A DNA stretch of 64,000 nucleotides from Janthinobacterium sp. CG3 (GCF_000344615.1 NZ_KB467824.1:170445-234444), one strand, 5' to 3'. Positions 10,027 to 18,705 are shown, numbered from the stretch's first letter. Numbers and translations are program-made. The notes: generated by a model from the letters alone, not told the origin.

Positions 10027-10752
10027 ATGATTATGGCAACGACTATCAGAACTACCCTGCTGGGACTGGCGCTGGGCGCCTGCGCGCTGGGCGCCGGCGC
10101 GCAGGACTTCGGCCAGCCGGTGGTGGGCGCGCCGATCGTGCCGCCGTCCCATTCGGTCGAGCAGGCCGACGCCAAGCTGGCGGAGGTGGCCAAGGGCCGC
10201 GCCGCCGCCGAGGCCACCTTCGCCGCGCGCGAGCAGGTTTGCTACGCCCGCTTCTTCGTCAACCGCTGCCTCGACAAGGCCAAGGAGGCGCGCCGCGGCG
10301 TGCTGGCTGAGTTGCGCGCCATCGAGGCCGAGGCCAGCCGTTTCAAGCGCGCCGAGTCGGTGGCGCGGCGCGACCTGGCCCTGGCCGACGCGCAGAAGAC
10401 GGCGCAGGAAACCGCCATCGCGCGCGCGGCGGCGCCGCCGAAGCGCCTGCCGGTGGCGGCCGACCCTGGCCGCGCGCCGGCCGTCGGCAAGAATCCGGCC
10501 CAGCGCCAGGCCGAGTACGACGCCAAGGCGCAGGGCCAGGCGGCGCGCGACGCCGCCGAGGCCGGCGCGCGCGCCGCCAACGCCGCCAAGTACGACGCCA
10601 AGCAGCGGGAGGCGGCCGAACGCCAGCGCAAGGTCGCCGTCAAGCAGGCCGAGAAGGCGGAGAAGGGGCGCAAGGCCGCCGCCGACAAGGCCGCGGCGGA
10701 CGCCAAGGCGGCGGCCAAGGCTGCCGCCGCCGCCGCCGAAAACAAGAAGTAG
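10027..10752 (+). CDS. Secreted Ala/Lys-rich coiled-coil protein, unknown function
   Basis: Function not recognised. 241 aa. A clear Sec signal peptide at the N-terminus (TTLLGLALGACALGAGAQD, cleavage probably after GAGA) points to the periplasm. The central part contains a conserved-looking CYARFFVNRCLDKAKEARR segment with two cysteines that could form a disulfide. The last ~120 residues are almost only Ala, Lys, Glu, Arg and Gln (AERQRKVAVKQAEKAEKGRK and Ala/Lys repeats), predicting a long coiled coil. GAGGA a few bases before the ATG at 10027 supports this start; another ATG lies at 10033. Synteny with zapE suggests a link to the cell envelope or division, which is inference only. Confidence 0.75.
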   Translation: MIMATTIRTTLLGLALGACALGAGAQDFGQPVVGAPIVPPSHSVEQADAKLAEVAKGRAAAEATFAAREQVCYARFFVNRCLDKAKEARRGVLAELRAIEAEASRFKRAESVARRDLALADAQKTAQETAIARAAAPPKRLPVAADPGRAPAVGKNPAQRQAEYDAKAQGQAARDAAEAGARAANAAKYDAKQREAAERQRKVAVKQAEKAEKGRKAAADKAAADAKAAAKAAAAAAENKK

Positions 10753-10791
10753 GGGCCGCCGATGGCTTTGTTTACGCCAACGGCGTAAGCC

Positions 10792-10806
10792 CGGGGTCCG
10801 ACCCCG
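10792..10806. repeat. GGGGTC..GACCCC palindrome between convergent genes
   Basis: CGGGGTC, one base, GACCCCG: a perfect 7-bp inverted repeat between the + strand coiled-coil gene and the - strand phosphatase. It shares its core with the hairpin at 7253-7277 and a half-site near 22392. It may serve as a bidirectional terminator or be a REP-like element. Confidence 0.5.
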
Positions 10807-10858
10807 AGGGTCCGAGCCGGCCCGTTGCCGGTGGTTTTACATGGCGCCGGCGGCGCCT

Positions 10859-11626
10859 TTACGCGGCCGGCGCCACCAGTTTGACAATCGCCATGCTGCA
10901 ATTGTCGCCCTTGCCGCCGGCCCGTTCGAGCGCCTTGCCGATCAGCCGCTCGGCGGCTTGGCGCGGGGTTTCCTTGGCCACCACCGCGGCCAGCTCGGCG
11001 TCGGCGAAAAATTGCCACAGGCCGTCGCTGCACAGCATGAAGGCGTCGCCGGCGCGCACGCCGGCGTGGCTGCCAAAGGTAATAAACGGCTCCTTGAAGC
11101 GGTTGCCCAGCGCGTTGCCCAGCAGCGCGGAGCTGCGGTGCTTGCGGGCCGACTCGGGCGCCAAGCCGTCCTGCCGCACCAGGTGCTCGACATAGGCGGC
11201 GTCGCCGCTGCGCGCGGCGCAGCGGGCGCCGTCGAAGCGGTACACGCGGCAATCGCCGACGTGCGCCCAGACCGCCTGGCGCTGCGGCCCCAGCATCAGC
11301 AGCGCCAGCGCGCAGCGCGCCTCGGCCTGGCCGAGGGCCGGACTCATCTTGACGATCGCGTGCGCCTCCTGCACCACCTCGCGCAACAGGCGCGCCATGT
11401 GCTCCGGGCTGGTGTCGGCGCCGGCGGCGAAGCCGTCGAACAGGTGTTTGCTGGTATGTAACACTTGTTCGGCGGCGGAGGCGGCGCCGTCGCCGTCGGC
11501 CAGTACCGCCATCATGTAGCCGGGCGCGCGCGCGCCGGCGTACAACGCGGCGCGGTCGTGTTGCCGGGGGCGGCCGCCGATGTGCTGGCCGGTTCCTGCT
11601 TCGATTTTGTATGCGCTCATGTCCAT
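10859..11626 (-). CDS. PP2C-family serine/threonine phosphatase
   Basis: Metal-dependent protein phosphatase of 255 aa, a single PP2C domain without membrane segment or FHA domain. Visible motifs in order: GRPRQHDRAAL near residue 18 (the RxxNED position, here with HD), VLADGDGAAS (the DGMGG position, degenerate but keeping the metal Asp), VWAHVGDCRVYRF, FMLCSDGLWQFFADAEL and GDNCSMAIVKL at the C-terminus. The key aspartates of the dinuclear metal site are therefore present. No partner kinase is next to it. ATG at 11626 is preceded by GCGGA; an ATG six bases further in (11620) is also possible. It is transcribed away from the YdcH-like gene. Confidence 0.88.
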   Translation of the reverse strand: MDMSAYKIEAGTGQHIGGRPRQHDRAALYAGARAPGYMMAVLADGDGAASAAEQVLHTSKHLFDGFAAGADTSPEHMARLLREVVQEAHAIVKMSPALGQAEARCALALLMLGPQRQAVWAHVGDCRVYRFDGARCAARSGDAAYVEHLVRQDGLAPESARKHRSSALLGNALGNRFKEPFITFGSHAGVRAGDAFMLCSDGLWQFFADAELAAVVAKETPRQAAERLIGKALERAGGKGDNCSMAIVKLVAPAA

Positions 11627-11835
11627 TCCGCTGTCTTGCCGCCCGCCGGTTGCGCCGCGCCCGGCCCCCGCGTTGTGAATGCAGGTTGGCGGCGGCGTCG
11701 CTGTAGATTAAACTATCACCTGTAAGCAGTTTTGTTGCAAGTAAAGGTTGTTGTTATGGCGAAACTATTGGCGACAATACGCGCCGCCGCTCAGCCTCCC
11801 GGAACGTTTTGTCTCAACCGCAAAGAATGCGACAC

Positions 11836-12036
11836 ATGACCGATGCACTGGAAATACAGCGGCGCCTGGTGGAACTCGATGTCGAACATCGGGATTTGGA
11901 CGCCGTCATCGACTTGCTGATACTCGATGGCCACCACGACGAATTGCAGCTGCGCCGCTTGAAAAAGCGTAAATTGCAGCTGAAGGATTACATTACTTTG
12001 TTGAAAATGCAATTAGTGCCCGATGTCCCGGCCTGA
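11836..12036 (+). CDS. YdcH-family (DUF465) small protein
   Basis: A 66-aa protein predicted to be a helical hairpin. The conserved family signature is complete: ELDVEHRDLDAVIDLL in the first helix, then HHDELQLRRLKKRKLQLKD in the second. The C-terminal QLVPDVPA is typical of the betaproteobacterial members. ATG at 11836 gives the standard start MTDALEIQRR; an ATG at 11827 adds three residues. Function is unknown for the family. It lies 37 bases before the helicase gene and may be co-transcribed with it. The 200-base gap to the divergent phosphatase has no other gene. Confidence 0.88.
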   Translation: MTDALEIQRRLVELDVEHRDLDAVIDLLILDGHHDELQLRRLKKRKLQLKDYITLLKMQLVPDVPA

Positions 12037-12073
12037 CCGGCGCCAGTAGCGCCCCGCCTCACCGAAGCTTATT

Positions 12074-14140
12074 TTGACCGAACCCCTTACCATGCCCGCC
12101 CCGGCGGCCGGCGCCAGCGAAGCGCCGCAGCCCGTCGCCGTCGCCGGCAAACACGACGCCGACATCGACCGCCTGTTCGGCGCCGGCGGCCCGCTCAGCC
12201 CCGCCGTCGGCAGTTACCGTCCGCGCCGTTCGCAGACCGAGATGGCGAAAGCCATCGCCAGCGCCATCGACGGCCAGAAAACCTTGATCGCCGAGGCCGG
12301 CACCGGCACGGGCAAAACCTTCGCCTACCTGGTGCCGGCGTTGCTGTGGGGCGGCAAGACCATTGTTTCCACCGGCACCAAGAACTTGCAGGACCAGCTG
12401 TTCCTGCGCGACATCCCGACCGTGCGCGCGGCCCTGCGGGCGCCGGTCTCGGTGGCGCTGCTCAAGGGCCGCTCGAACTACGTCTGCCACTACCACCTAG
12501 AGCGCACCTTGCAGAACGGGCGCATGACCTCGCGCGACGACGTCGGCCACCTGCGCGAAATCTCGCGCTTCATCAAGATGACCAGCTCCGGCGACAAGGC
12601 CGAGCTGGCCAAGGTGCCGGAAAACGCGTTGATCTGGAACCTGGTGACGTCGACCCGCGACACCTGCATGGGCGCCGAATGCCAGTACTACCAGGATTGT
12701 TTCGTGATGAAGGCGCGCAAGGAGGCCCAGCAGGCCGACGTCGTCGTCGTCAACCACCACCTGTTTTTCGCCGACGTGGCGCTGAAGGACACCGGCGTGG
12801 CCGAGTTGCTGCCGTCGGCCAACACCATCATTTTCGACGAGGCGCACCAGCTGCCCGACACCGCCACGCTGTTTTTCGGCAGCACCGTGTCGACCTCGCA
12901 GGTGCTCGAACTGTGCCGCGACGTGCTGGCCGAAGGCCTGGCGCACGCCCGCGGCATCGACTGGGGCAAGACCGTTACCGTCGTCGAGAAGGCGGCGCGC
13001 GACCTGCGCTTGACGTTCCCGCAAGACATCGTGCGCCTGTCGCTGGCGCAGATCGCGCCGTCGAGCGACTTCTTCCCGGCGCTGGAGACCCTGAAGGACG
13101 AGCTCGACGGCATGGTCGCCGTGCTGGAAACCCAGGCCGAGCGCGCCGAGACGCTGGAGCAGTGCCGCACCCGCGGCGTGGAACTGGCGCAGCAACTGGC
13201 GCGCTGGAAGTTCGATCCGAAGGCCAAGGTCGCCGCCGGCGAGGAGGCGGTGTTCTGGGTCGAGGCGTTTTCCAGCTCGCTGCAACTGCACCAGACCCCG
13301 CTGTCGATCGCGCCCATCTTCAACAACCAGCGCGAGGGCGTGCCGCGCAGCTGGATCTTCACCTCGGCCACGCTGGCGGTGAAGAACGACTTCAAGCATT
13401 TTTCGGAGCAGATGGGCCTGGCCGGCGAGCCGGCGCAGTCCTGGCCCAGTCCGTTCGACTACGCGCGCCAGGGCTTGCTGTACGTGCCGCAAAACCTGCC
13501 GCAGCCGAATGCGCTCGGCTACACCGACGCCGTGCTCGACTGCGCGCTGCCGATCATCGAGGCGGCCGGCGGGCGCACCTTCCTGCTGTGCACCACTTTG
13601 CGGGCGGTTAAGCGCGCCGCCGAGCGCTTGCGCGAAGAGTTCGCCGCGCGCGGCCTGAACTACCCGCTGTTCGTGCAGGGCGACCGCGGCCGTACCGAGC
13701 TGCTCGACCAGTTCCGCGCCGCCGGCAACGGCGTGCTGATCGGCAGCCAGAGCTTCTGGGAAGGCGTCGACGTGCGCGGCGAGGCCTTGTCGCTGGTGAT
13801 CATCGACAAGCTGCCGTTCGCGCCGCCGGACGACCCGGTGCTGGCCGCGCGCATCGAAGTGATGGAAAAGCAGGGCAAGAACGGCTTTATGCACCACTCG
13901 CTGCCGGAGGCGATCATCAACCTGAAGCAGGGCGCCGGCCGGCTGATCCGCGACGAGGGCGACCGCGGCGTGCTGATGATCTGCGACCCGCGGCTGATCT
14001 CCAAGCCGTACGGCAAGCGCATCTGGCAAAGCCTGCCGCCGTTCAAGCGCACGCGCGAAGCGGCCGACGTCATCGCGTTCTTCCAGAACCCGCAAGGCGC
14101 CGGCGCGCCCGAAGCGCAGCCCGAACCCGACGCCGCATAA
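12074..14140 (+). CDS. ATP-dependent DNA helicase, DinG/YoaA (XPD-like) family
   Basis: Superfamily 2 iron-sulfur helicase of 688 aa, acting in DNA repair or replication-fork restart. Walker A is AEAGTGTGKTFAYL near residue 74. Four cysteines of a 4Fe-4S cluster sit between motifs Ia and II: NYVCHYH, then DTCMGAECQYYQDC. VVVNHHLFFAD and the DEAH box IIFDEAHQLPD follow. The C-terminal helicase half has IGSQSFWEGVDVRG and the GAGRLIRDEGDRG motif VI. The cluster cysteines favour YoaA-type over cluster-less relatives. TTG at 12074 has GAAG upstream; ATG at 12092 is the alternative. It is convergent with the quinone oxidoreductase, and the 131-base gap has no clear terminator. Confidence 0.92.
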   Translation: MTEPLTMPAPAAGASEAPQPVAVAGKHDADIDRLFGAGGPLSPAVGSYRPRRSQTEMAKAIASAIDGQKTLIAEAGTGTGKTFAYLVPALLWGGKTIVSTGTKNLQDQLFLRDIPTVRAALRAPVSVALLKGRSNYVCHYHLERTLQNGRMTSRDDVGHLREISRFIKMTSSGDKAELAKVPENALIWNLVTSTRDTCMGAECQYYQDCFVMKARKEAQQADVVVVNHHLFFADVALKDTGVAELLPSANTIIFDEAHQLPDTATLFFGSTVSTSQVLELCRDVLAEGLAHARGIDWGKTVTVVEKAARDLRLTFPQDIVRLSLAQIAPSSDFFPALETLKDELDGMVAVLETQAERAETLEQCRTRGVELAQQLARWKFDPKAKVAAGEEAVFWVEAFSSSLQLHQTPLSIAPIFNNQREGVPRSWIFTSATLAVKNDFKHFSEQMGLAGEPAQSWPSPFDYARQGLLYVPQNLPQPNALGYTDAVLDCALPIIEAAGGRTFLLCTTLRAVKRAAERLREEFAARGLNYPLFVQGDRGRTELLDQFRAAGNGVLIGSQSFWEGVDVRGEALSLVIIDKLPFAPPDDPVLAARIEVMEKQGKNGFMHHSLPEAIINLKQGAGRLIRDEGDRGVLMICDPRLISKPYGKRIWQSLPPFKRTREAADVIAFFQNPQGAGAPEAQPEPDAA

Positions 14141-14271
14141 AGCCGGGCGCGGCGAGGTTGCCGGCCGGCTGGGCCCGGTGGGCGTCGCCCGGCCGGCGTC
14201 GGCGGCGGCCCCGGCGTCGCGTGACGCCGCCGCGCAGCCGAGCCGCGTCGGCCTGGCTTAACGGCTGCGCC

Positions 14272-15249
14272 TCACCCCGGCAAAATCACCACTTTCCCCG
14301 TCACCTTGCGCGCCGCCATGTCGTTGAGCGCCCGCGCGGTGTCGGCCAGCGCGTAGCGCGCCGAGATGTGCGGCTTGATCTTGCCTTCGGCCAGCCAGCC
14401 CATCAACTGGCGCATCGCCGCCAGGTTGGCCTGCGGCTCGCGCTTGGCGTACTCGCCCCAGAACACGCCGATCAGCGCGGCGCCCTTGAGCAGCGTCAAA
14501 TTCAACGGCAGCTTGGGAATCTCGCCGTTGGCGAAACCGACCACCAGGTAACGCCCGCGCCAGCCGATGGCGCGGAAGGCCGGCTCGGCGTAGACGCCGC
14601 CGACCGGATCGTAAATCACGTCCGGGCCCTTGCCGCCGGTGGCCGCCTTGATCGCCTCGCGCAAGTCCTCGGTGCTGTAGTTGATGGTGGCGTCGGCGCC
14701 GTGGGCGCGGCACACCGCCAGCTTTTCTTCGCTGGAGGCGGCGGCGATGACGCGCGCGCCGAGCGCCTTGCCGATCTCGATCGCCGCCAGTCCGACGCCG
14801 CCGGCCGCGCCGAGAACTAGCATGGTCTCGCCAGCTTTGAGCATGGCGCGGTCGACCACCGCGTGGTGCGAGGTGCCATAGGTGAGGGTAATGGCGGCCG
14901 CCGTGTCGAAGTCCATGCCGGCCGGCATCGGCATCAGGGCCTGCGCCGGCACCGCCAGTTGCTGGGCGAAGCCGCCCTGGGCGCTGAAGGCGATGCCGCG
15001 GTCGCCCACCCGCCAGCCGGCCACGCCCTCGCCGACGGCGCGCACCACGCCGGCCACTTCGCTGCCCGGCGTGAACGGCAGCGCCGGCTTGAATTGGTAC
15101 TTGCCCTGGATGATCAGCACGTCGGGGAAGTTGACCGCGGCCGCCTTCACGTCGAGCACCACCTGGCCCGGCCCCGCCAGCAAGTCCGGCAACTCTTCCA
15201 CCACCAGGCTGTCGGGCGGGCCCCAGGCTTTGCAAACAATGGCTTTCAT
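14272..15249 (-). CDS. NADPH:quinone oxidoreductase family protein (zinc-free MDR)
   Basis: Medium-chain dehydrogenase/reductase of 325 aa that reduces quinones or enoyl compounds with NADPH. The N-terminal GroES-like domain has AAAVNFPDVLIIQGKY and PGSEVAGVVRAVGEGV, where zinc-ligand cysteines are absent. The Rossmann domain contains LVLGAAGGVGLAAIEIGK. VIYDPVGG and WRGRYLVVGFANG follow as in the QOR group. A good ribosome binding site (GGAG, 8 bases) precedes the ATG at 15249. It is divergent from the TIR cassette; the shared 216-base region contains an 18-bp palindrome. The true substrate is not evident. Confidence 0.92.
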   Translation of the reverse strand: MKAIVCKAWGPPDSLVVEELPDLLAGPGQVVLDVKAAAVNFPDVLIIQGKYQFKPALPFTPGSEVAGVVRAVGEGVAGWRVGDRGIAFSAQGGFAQQLAVPAQALMPMPAGMDFDTAAAITLTYGTSHHAVVDRAMLKAGETMLVLGAAGGVGLAAIEIGKALGARVIAAASSEEKLAVCRAHGADATINYSTEDLREAIKAATGGKGPDVIYDPVGGVYAEPAFRAIGWRGRYLVVGFANGEIPKLPLNLTLLKGAALIGVFWGEYAKREPQANLAAMRQLMGWLAEGKIKPHISARYALADTARALNDMAARKVTGKVVILPG

Positions 15250-15372
15250 GTACGCGTCTCCGTTTGTTCTTTGTTATAAAAAAGTACGACCGTTTGATTT
15301 TTTATTATGCCTGAATCCGCGCGCCCGCGTACGTGCGGCGGCCGGCGCCGGCAACGCATGAGGCCGATGTAA

Positions 15373-15390
15373 CTTTGCGCCGGCGCAAAG
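15373..15390. promoter_or_regulatory. 18-bp perfect palindrome upstream of the TIR cassette
   Basis: CTTTGCGCC followed directly by GGCGCAAAG. It lies 75 bases before the TIR start and 125 bases before the divergent oxidoreductase, in the only intergenic stretch that can hold both promoters. This suits a dimeric repressor site. A shorter relative (TGCGCC-CC-GGCGCA) lies just after the cassette at 18627-18640. Confidence 0.45.
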
Positions 15391-15465
15391 CGCTACCAGG
15401 TCAGCTTGCTACAGTGGCTCAAAGAGCGAAGTTATGAGGAAGGCAAGAAACAGGGGGGGGATGAT

Positions 15466-16071
15466 ATGAAAATCCGCTACGGCTGTTTCTTAAGCTATGC
15501 GCACGGCCATTATGCGCATATGAGCAAGTTCAAGGACGACTTGGTCGACGCGCTCAAGTGTTACCTGGAACCGCACCTCGACAACGAATACGCGCTGTTT
15601 GTCGACAGCGAGCAGCTCGGCGGCGGCGACGACCTGGATCAGCGCATCGCCCGCGCCCTGTGCGAGAGCGTCTGCATGGTGGTCCTGTACACCCCCAAAT
15701 ACGAAGCGCACGGCTATACCCGGCGCGAGTTCGCCGCGATGCAAATGATTGAAAACGAACGCAAGCAGTGGTACACCCTGCCCAGCCACCTGATCATCCC
15801 GGTGATCATGACGCGCCATCCCGCCGGTTTGCCGCAGCAAATCGCCGGGCCTGGCATGTACGCCGATTTTTCCGGCTACACGCTGGCCAGCGGCGACCTG
15901 AAGGCCAATGTGGCGTACCTGCCCGATATTGAAAAAATCGTGCTGCGGATCGCCAGCCACTACCACCTGTTGAAAAGCGCGACCCCAGCCGGCCACGATT
16001 GCAGCCGTTTCGTGATGCCCGATATTCCGCCGGAATGGCGTGCCATTCCGCCCCCCCATTTTCCACGCTAA
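15466..16071 (+). CDS. TIR-domain protein of a two-gene TIR/NTPase cassette
   Basis: A 201-aa protein whose first ~165 residues form a TIR-like domain. FLSYAHG at residues 8-14 is the first strand and box 1. FVDSEQLGGGDDLDQRIARAL corresponds to the alphaB/box 2 region. MVVLYTPKY is strand D, and YTRREF places Glu88 at the position of the catalytic glutamate of TIR NADases. IIPVIMTRH and DIEKIVLRIASHY complete the fold. The last 30 residues are Pro-rich and unordered. ATG at 15466 begins exactly at the first TIR strand; an upstream ATG-less extension is possible. The next gene begins 9 bases after the stop, so the two are one unit. Expected activity is NAD+ cleavage or TIR-TIR assembly; this is inference from the family. 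Confidence 0.85.
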   Translation: MKIRYGCFLSYAHGHYAHMSKFKDDLVDALKCYLEPHLDNEYALFVDSEQLGGGDDLDQRIARALCESVCMVVLYTPKYEAHGYTRREFAAMQMIENERKQWYTLPSHLIIPVIMTRHPAGLPQQIAGPGMYADFSGYTLASGDLKANVAYLPDIEKIVLRIASHYHLLKSATPAGHDCSRFVMPDIPPEWRAIPPPHFPR

Positions 16072-16080
16072 AGGTTCGCC

Positions 16081-18585
16081 ATGGAACTCCACCGACTGTT
16101 CCTGCCGCCGCTCACCGCGCCCGGCGAAGTCATCACCTTCTACTCGTATAAAGGCGGTACCGGCCGCACCATGGCCCTGTCCAACATCGCCGTGCTGTTG
16201 GCGCGGCGGCAGAACGCCACCGTGCCGATCCTGATGATCGACTGGGACATGGAGGCGCCCGGCCTGCACCATTATTTCGGCCAGCACGAGGAGCGCCCCG
16301 GGGTGCTGGAATTTTTCGAGGCTTGCCGCGCCCAGCTCGAGCGCTTCGACCTGGAGCCGGCCGACCCGGGCGGCGTCGACGCCGAGGCCGACGCCGAGGC
16401 CGATACCGTGCTGGCCCAGCGGGTGCTCGACGCCATCGACTGGCAGCAGTATGTGGTGCGGGTCGACCAGAGCAGCCCGCTGTACCTGATGCGCGCCGGC
16501 CGCTTCGACGCCAGCTACAGCGACCGCCTGGCCGACATGCACTGGGACCGCCTGTTCCACGCCTGCCCCGCGCTGTTCCGTTGCTTCGCCGACAACCTGG
16601 CGCGGCATTTCCGCTACGTGCTGGTCGATTCGCGCACCGGCCGCACCGACAGCGCCGGCATCTGCACCACTTTGCTGCCGAAAAAGCTGGTGGTGGTGTT
16701 CACCCCCAACCGCCAAAGCCTGGAAGGGGTCGAGGCGCTGGTCACGAGGGCGATCGAATACCGCCGCAGCCACGAGGACGAGCAGCGTCCGCTGCTGGTG
16801 TATCCCTTGCCCTCGCGCATTGAAATGGGCGACGGCGAGCAGCGCGCGCAATGGCGCCGCGGCGATACGCACAAGGGCATCTTCGGCTTCCAGCCGATGT
16901 TCGAGCGCCTGCTGCGCCTGTCCTACGGCCTGCCGCTAATCGACCTGGACAGCTACTTCGACGAGGTCCAGCTACAACAAACCAAAACCTTCGCCTACGG
17001 CGAGCAACTGGCGGTGCGCATCGACCAGGGCGGCGACCGCTTTTCGCTGACGCGCACCTTCGAAGCCTTCCTGTTCTGGATGACGGGCGGCTATTTCCCC
17101 TGGCAGTCGAGCCGGGAAATCCATTTGCTGGCCGCCATCGACGAGGCCCGCCACACCCTCGACGACGGCCTGAGCCGGCCGGTGGCGCTGCCGCTGGCGC
17201 GCGACCTGGGGCGCCTGGGCGAGCTGTATAGCAAAGAGGGCAAGACCGGCCAGGCCCTCGACTGCGTGCGCGAATGCCTGGCGATGCGCGCGCGCCTGCT
17301 CGGCGAGGACCATGCCGACACGCTCGACAGCAAGGCCGCGCTGGCGCGGCTGCTGCGCCTGTGCGGCAAGCTCGACGAGGCGCGCTTCCTCGAAGAGGCG
17401 ATCGTCGACGCGCGCACCCAGTTGCTCGGCGCCGAGCATCCGGCCACGCTGGCCGGCATGGCGAACCTGGCCGCGACGCTGGCCCAGCAGGGCGACTGCG
17501 CCACCGCGCTGGCGCTGCAGGACGCGGTGCTGGCCGCCTACATGCGCCTGCTCGGGCGGGAGCATTTGCTGACCCTGGGCGCGCTCGACAGCCGCGCCGC
17601 CACGCTGGCGCAAATGGGCGGGCTGGAGCAGGCCCGCACGCTGCTCGAGACGGTGGTGGCGGCGCGCGAGCGCCTGTTGGGCGTCGAGCACGCCGACACC
17701 CTCGACAGCCAGCACGCGCTGGCGCAGGTGTTGGCGCGGCTCAACGACCTGGCCGGCGCGCGCCGCCTGTTCGACGCCGTGGCCAGGGCGCAGCAGCACC
17801 GGCTCGGCGGCGACCATCCGACCACCCTGGCGACGCTGGACCGGCTCGGCGAGGTGCTGACCCGGCTGGGCGACTGGCCGGCGGCGCGCATGCTGCACGA
17901 GACGCTGCTGGCGGCGCGCGAACGCAGCAACGGCGCGGAGCACCCGGACACGCAGATGAGCCGGCGCAACCTGGCGCAGGCGCTGGCGCGCTATGGCGAG
18001 CCGGAGGCGCCGCACGGCGGCCGCGAGCCGCCGCTGCAAGCCTTGCGCGGCCAGCGCACGCCGTCCTGGTGGCCGCAGCAGGCCGGCCCCAGCCACGAGC
18101 CGGCGCACGACCGGGAGCAACAGCGGCGCGAGCAGCGCGAGCGGCACAACGTCGCGCGCGCGCTGGAAGACGCGGTGCTTGGCGCCAGCGACAGCCTGCT
18201 CAGCGCGCACCACCAGAGCCTGGCGGCGGCGTCGCCGTATCCGGAGCGCCTGCTCGACGTCGAACTGCACGGCGCGCACGGCTTGCACGAGGCGATGATG
18301 CTGGGCGGCCACGGCGCCGAGCCGCCGGCCACGCTGGCGCACATGATCAACACGCTGCAAGCCTTGCTCGACAGCGAGCAGCTGCGCCAGGCGCGCGAAC
18401 TGGCCGACCGCCTGCGCGAGCCGCTGTTCAAGCCCGGCGTGGCGAGCAAGTTGCGCAAGCGCGGCATGACGGTATTGAAGCGCACCTACCGCTTGCAGGG
18501 CGACAAGGACGCGCTGGTCGCGCTGCAAGAGGAGGAGGTCTTGGCGCTGGAGGGGGCGCTGGAGGCGCGCGTCGGCAATCGCTGA
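16081..18585 (+). CDS. KGGTGR-motif P-loop NTPase with kinesin-light-chain-type TPR repeats
   Basis: An 834-aa protein. The N-terminal SIMIBI/ParA-like ATPase has a variant Walker A, YSYKGGTGRTMALSN (residues 22-36), the hallmark of the 'KGGVGR' group. DWDMEAPG (54-61) is the Walker A'-like/switch motif and VLVDSRTGRTDSAG the switch II region. From about residue 360 come at least five ~42-residue TPR units of the kinesin light chain type, recognisable by repeated G.[ED]H..TL signatures (LGEDHADTLDS, LGAEHPATLAG, LGREHLLTLGA, LGVEHADTLDS, LGGDHPTTLAT, GAEHPDTQMS). A C-terminal ~190-residue helical domain is not recognised. Similar NTPase plus TPR plus TIR sets occur in bacterial conflict and signalling systems. 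AAAGG precedes the ATG. Confidence 0.85.
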   Translation: MELHRLFLPPLTAPGEVITFYSYKGGTGRTMALSNIAVLLARRQNATVPILMIDWDMEAPGLHHYFGQHEERPGVLEFFEACRAQLERFDLEPADPGGVDAEADAEADTVLAQRVLDAIDWQQYVVRVDQSSPLYLMRAGRFDASYSDRLADMHWDRLFHACPALFRCFADNLARHFRYVLVDSRTGRTDSAGICTTLLPKKLVVVFTPNRQSLEGVEALVTRAIEYRRSHEDEQRPLLVYPLPSRIEMGDGEQRAQWRRGDTHKGIFGFQPMFERLLRLSYGLPLIDLDSYFDEVQLQQTKTFAYGEQLAVRIDQGGDRFSLTRTFEAFLFWMTGGYFPWQSSREIHLLAAIDEARHTLDDGLSRPVALPLARDLGRLGELYSKEGKTGQALDCVRECLAMRARLLGEDHADTLDSKAALARLLRLCGKLDEARFLEEAIVDARTQLLGAEHPATLAGMANLAATLAQQGDCATALALQDAVLAAYMRLLGREHLLTLGALDSRAATLAQMGGLEQARTLLETVVAARERLLGVEHADTLDSQHALAQVLARLNDLAGARRLFDAVARAQQHRLGGDHPTTLATLDRLGEVLTRLGDWPAARMLHETLLAARERSNGAEHPDTQMSRRNLAQALARYGEPEAPHGGREPPLQALRGQRTPSWWPQQAGPSHEPAHDREQQRREQRERHNVARALEDAVLGASDSLLSAHHQSLAAASPYPERLLDVELHGAHGLHEAMMLGGHGAEPPATLAHMINTLQALLDSEQLRQARELADRLREPLFKPGVASKLRKRGMTVLKRTYRLQGDKDALVALQEEEVLALEGALEARVGNR

Positions 18586-18626
18586 GCGCGCCCCGGCCGG
18601 CCTTGCGCGGCGGCCCCGCCGGCCAA

Positions 18627-18640
18627 TGCGCCCCGGCGCA
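18627..18640. repeat. Inverted repeat after the TIR/NTPase cassette
   Basis: TGCGCC, CC, GGCGCA followed by AAAA. It resembles the palindrome upstream of the cassette (core GCGCC..GGCGC) and lies 42 bases after the NTPase stop. It may be a terminator fragment or a boundary mark. Confidence 0.35.
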
Positions 18641-18705
18641 AAATTTAAATCTCAAACGGGGCACCGCGTGCTCAGCCGGAGCGTTGCTTCAGGTAAAATC
18701 GGTGC

